From: Chloroflexia bacterium
GTDB taxonomy: Bacteria; Chloroflexota; Chloroflexia; Thermobaculales; Thermobaculaceae
NCBI GenBank assembly: GCA_013695265.1
Contig: JACDAU010000290.1
Coordinates: 1 to 7,748 of the forward strand
Length of the DNA stretch: 7,748 nt
Reading direction: 5' to 3'
Position 1 is the stretch's first letter. Each line of letters opens with the position of its first letter. Position numbers and translations under genes: made by a program. Below are positions 5,841 through 7,748 of this stretch, in pieces. The notes below the pieces were generated by a model that was not told where the DNA came from, did not search any database, and was given only the letters and a program-made list of their open reading frames with translations.

Positions 5841-5871
5841 TAGTGTGTCGGATCGCGGTAGGGTGGTGAGT

Positions 5872-6498
5872 GTGCTTTCACAGAAAGATCAACCGATACC
5901 AGGGAGCGGAGCGGGCCTGCGGGAGCGGAAGAAGGCGCGCACGCGCCGCTTGATCCAGGAGCACGCCTTGCGGCTGTTCCTGGCGAAGGGCTACGAGGCC
6001 ACCACGATCGAGGAGATCGCCGCAGCGGCCGAAGTCTCCCACATGACGGTCTTCCGATACTTCTCGCGCAAGGAAGACCTGGTCCTGGCCGACGAGTACG
6101 ATCCACTGATCCTTCAGCAGCTTGCCGCCCGCCCCTCGGACGAGCCCGTGATCGACCGGTTTCGGCGCGCCCTTGGTGGGGGACTCTCGCGTATCTACGC
6201 CGCCGATCGGGATGCCTTGCTGGTTCGCACGCGCCTCATACTGAACACCCCGGCGCTGCGCGCCCGCCTGTGGGAGCAGCAGGCTGCCACCGAACGTCTC
6301 TTCGCACAAGCACTGGGTGGCCATGCCGACGATGAGGGATCCGAGCTGCACCTGCGTGTCGTGGCCTCGTCGTGTCTCGCCGCCGTGACCACGGCGGTCG
6401 CCATCTGGGCCGAGCGGGACGGCGCGGAAGAGCTCCCCGACCTCATCGACCAATCGCTGATCTGCTTGCGTGATGAGCTGGGCCGCGGCGATGGATAG
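5872..6498 (+). CDS. TetR/AcrR-family transcriptional repressor
   Basis: 208 aa from GTG 5872; the frame stays open to GTG 5845, but only 5872 has an upstream purine-rich site (AGGGTGGTGA, 5860-5869). The N-terminal DNA-binding domain is classical: RERKKARTRRLIQEHALRL as helix 1, FLAKGYEATTIEEIAAAAEVS as helices 2, and the recognition segment SHMTVFRYFSRKEDLV at about 57-72, with the typical Y-F-x-x-K-E-D/E-L. The C-terminal half (PLILQQLAARPSDEPVIDRFRRAL..., WEQQAATERLFAQALGG..., VVASSCLAAVTTAVAIWAE) is a helical ligand-binding and dimer domain resembling actinobacterial TetR proteins that include SACE-7040-like C-terminal domains. Ligand unknown, probably the compound exported by the following ABC system. 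It overlaps the ATPase gene by 8 nt and probably represses the whole operon from the palindrome upstream. Confidence 0.9.
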   Translation: MLSQKDQPIPGSGAGLRERKKARTRRLIQEHALRLFLAKGYEATTIEEIAAAAEVSHMTVFRYFSRKEDLVLADEYDPLILQQLAARPSDEPVIDRFRRALGGGLSRIYAADRDALLVRTRLILNTPALRARLWEQQAATERLFAQALGGHADDEGSELHLRVVASSCLAAVTTAVAIWAERDGAEELPDLIDQSLICLRDELGRGDG

Positions 6499-7417
6499 CG
6501 TGATCGCCACGTCCGGCCTGACGAAGCGGTACGGCGACAGAACCGCCGTAGACCGCCTCTCTCTGGAGGTTGGCCGGGGCGAGATCTACGGCTTCCTCGG
6601 CCTCAACGGCGCGGGCAAGACCACCACCATCCGGATGCTGCTGGGCATGATCCGGCCGGATGTGGGCACCGCCCAACTGCTCGGCGAGCGGGCGCACGCC
6701 GGTGCCCGGGACCTGTGGGCGCGGGTCGGCTCTATGGTGGAAACGCCGCACGCCTATCCCGAGCTGACCGTGCGCGAGAACCTGGAGGTCTTCCGGCGTC
6801 TGCGCCGCGTGACCGACCCCCGCGCGGTGGACCGAACGATCGAGGGCCTCGCGCTCGGTCCGTACGCCGGACAGCGGGCGGGCACGCTCTCGCTCGGCAA
6901 CGCCCAGCGCCTGGGGCTGGCCAAGGCGCTGCTCCACGAGCCCGACCTCCTCATCCTCGACGAGCCGGCGAACGGGCTCGACCCGGCCGGCGTGGTCGAG
7001 GTGCGCGAGCTGCTGCACGACCACGCTGCCAAGCGGGGCGTAACCGTGTTCATGTCGAGCCACATCCTGAGTGAGGTCGCCCGCCTCGCCACACGCGTCG
7101 GCATCATCCACGAGGGACGGCTCATCGAGGAGCGCGGCGCCTCGGAGCTCGAGCAACGGCGGCACCGGTGGCTCGTGGTGGATGCTCGTGATCGCCGCGC
7201 GGCCCGTGCCGCCCTTGCGGCCGCCGGGTTCGCCGCCGATTTCTGCGACGACGGCGCCATGAAGTTGACCGAGGAGCGGGCCGTGGCGTGCCCCGACGAT
7301 ATCGCACGGCTGCTCGTGGGCGCGGGCGTGCCGCCGACGCGGCTGGGTGTGGAACAGGAGGACCTGGAGACGCACTTCCTGCGATTGGTCGGCTCTCCGG
7401 AAGGATGCCAAGCGTGA
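6491..7417 (+). CDS. ABC transporter ATP-binding protein, BcrA/DrrA-type exporter
   Basis: 308 aa from ATG 6491; in-frame GTG 6470 and ATG 6473 would add up to seven residues but have no better ribosome binding site. Walker A is GLNGAGKTTT (37-46), the signature LSLGNAQRLGLA (133-144), Walker B LLILDEP (153-159) with NGLDP as D-loop, and the switch His is in SSHILSEV (H191). The Q-loop position reads SMVETPHAYPELTVRENL, with E84 where many ATPases have Gln, as is common in the BcrA (bacitracin/lantibiotic exporter) group. After residue 220 comes a short C-terminal domain (RWLVVDARDRRAARAALAAAGF...), typical of DrrA/BcrA proteins. It powers an ABC-2 permease encoded next door, pumping drugs or peptides out of the cell. 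It overlaps the repressor gene by 8 nt and the permease by 4 nt, so all three are one operon. Confidence 0.93.
   Translation: MDSVIATSGLTKRYGDRTAVDRLSLEVGRGEIYGFLGLNGAGKTTTIRMLLGMIRPDVGTAQLLGERAHAGARDLWARVGSMVETPHAYPELTVRENLEVFRRLRRVTDPRAVDRTIEGLALGPYAGQRAGTLSLGNAQRLGLAKALLHEPDLLILDEPANGLDPAGVVEVRELLHDHAAKRGVTVFMSSHILSEVARLATRVGIIHEGRLIEERGASELEQRRHRWLVVDARDRRAARAALAAAGFAADFCDDGAMKLTEERAVACPDDIARLLVGAGVPPTRLGVEQEDLETHFLRLVGSPEGCQA
7401..7407 (+). promoter_or_regulatory. Ribosome binding site region for the permease gene
   Basis: GGAAGG at 7399-7404 lies 9 nt before GTG 7414. An in-frame ATG at 7405 directly abuts it with no spacer, which makes GTG 7414 the better start. Confidence 0.4.
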
Positions 7418-7748
7418 ACCGGCTGGCCGCCGCACTGTGGGCGGAGTCGCTCAAGGCGCGCCGCTCGAGAATGCCCTGGCTGACCGCGCTGGGTTTCTCG
7501 CTCGCCCCGCTCGTGGGTGGCCTGTTCATGATGATCCTCAAAGACCCCGAGTGGGCCCGCCGCTTCGGGCTGGTCAGCACGAAGGCGCAGCTCGCCGCCG
7601 GCAGCGCGGACTGGCCGACGTACTTCGGGCTGCTGACGCAGGCCGTCGCCGTGGGCGGGTTTGTTCTGTTTGGGCTGATCGCCATCTGGGTGTTCGGCCG
7701 AGAGTACGGCGACCGCACCGTCACCGACCTGCTCGCGCTGCCTGCCTC
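7414..7748 (+). CDS. ABC-2 type transporter permease, 3' partial
   Basis: The gene runs off the right edge after 111 codons. It starts MNRLAAALWAESLKARRSRMPW, the short amphipathic, basic leader usual for ABC-2 permeases of BcrB/NosY/DrrB type, then a span at about 23-42 (LTALGFSLAPLVGGLFMMIL), an external loop (KDPEWARRFGLVSTKAQLAAGSADWPTY) and a second span at about 71-93 (FGLLTQAVAVGGFVLFGLIAIWVFG). It ends in REYGDRTVTDLLALP, the conserved cytoplasmic E-[FY]-x-x-x-T-x-x-x-L-L-A-L-P element following span 2 of this family. It forms the membrane channel of the exporter with the preceding ATPase. The GTGA overlap of 4 nt (7414-7417) indicates coupled translation. Confidence 0.88.
   Translation, partial: MNRLAAALWAESLKARRSRMPWLTALGFSLAPLVGGLFMMILKDPEWARRFGLVSTKAQLAAGSADWPTYFGLLTQAVAVGGFVLFGLIAIWVFGREYGDRTVTDLLALPA

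Noticed and set aside
5592..5843. 83-codon + strand frame before the TetR gene
   Set aside because: No ribosome binding site, no motif, Arg-rich, and it runs through the likely operator.
6443..7435. 330-codon minus-strand frame opposite the ABC ATPase
   Set aside because: Antisense shadow; the + strand has all ABC motifs.
1..7748. CRISPR array, tRNA, rRNA or insertion sequence
   Set aside because: No regularly spaced repeats, tRNA cloverleaf, rRNA-like stretch or transposase motif was found by reading either strand.

Overview
This is a GC-rich bacterial window with tightly packed genes, several TTG/GTG starts behind strong Shine-Dalgarno sequences, and 4-8 nt gene overlaps. The organism cannot be fixed from the sequence. 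A Chloroflexota or actinobacterial background is a guess from base composition, the radical SAM/methyltransferase/TVP38 gene set and the ABC/TetR style. If the first gene is read correctly, the host decodes selenocysteine.

Left block (1-3607, + strand). A peroxiredoxin-like (AhpC/TSA_2 type) gene enters from the left edge. Its reading frame continues through an in-frame TGA at 56-58, exactly where the family has the first Cys of its CxxC motif, giving UxxC. A 7-bp hairpin with an AGTT loop lies 25 nt downstream, in the position and form of a bacterial SECIS. It is followed by a radical SAM enzyme resembling the MJ0619/tetraether-lipid-synthase (Tes) type, with many extra cysteines. Overlapping that by ATGA is a Cys-rich class I SAM methyltransferase with a resemblance to ArsM-like enzymes. 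After an 81-nt gap comes a TVP38/TMEM64 (VTT-domain) membrane protein. The first three are very probably one transcript. A shared role in redox, metalloid or lipid chemistry is plausible but inferred.

Middle block (3641-5318, - strand). Three genes point left: a DUF559/Vsr-like PD-(D/E)xK endonuclease-domain protein, a small acidic protein of unknown function, and a stand-alone class I SAM methyltransferase. The last two start with TTG behind GGAGG. Just outside the endonuclease gene, 5339-5500 on the + strand has strong coding-type base usage and reads as a hydrophobic protein tail. It is probably the remnant of a truncated membrane-protein gene. The stretch 5501-5844 has no gene I can support.

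Right block (5826-7748, + strand). A TetR-family repressor, preceded by an AT-rich palindrome that is a likely operator, overlaps a BcrA/DrrA-type ABC ATPase. That in turn overlaps (GTGA) an ABC-2 type permease cut by the right edge. This is a typical self-regulated efflux operon.
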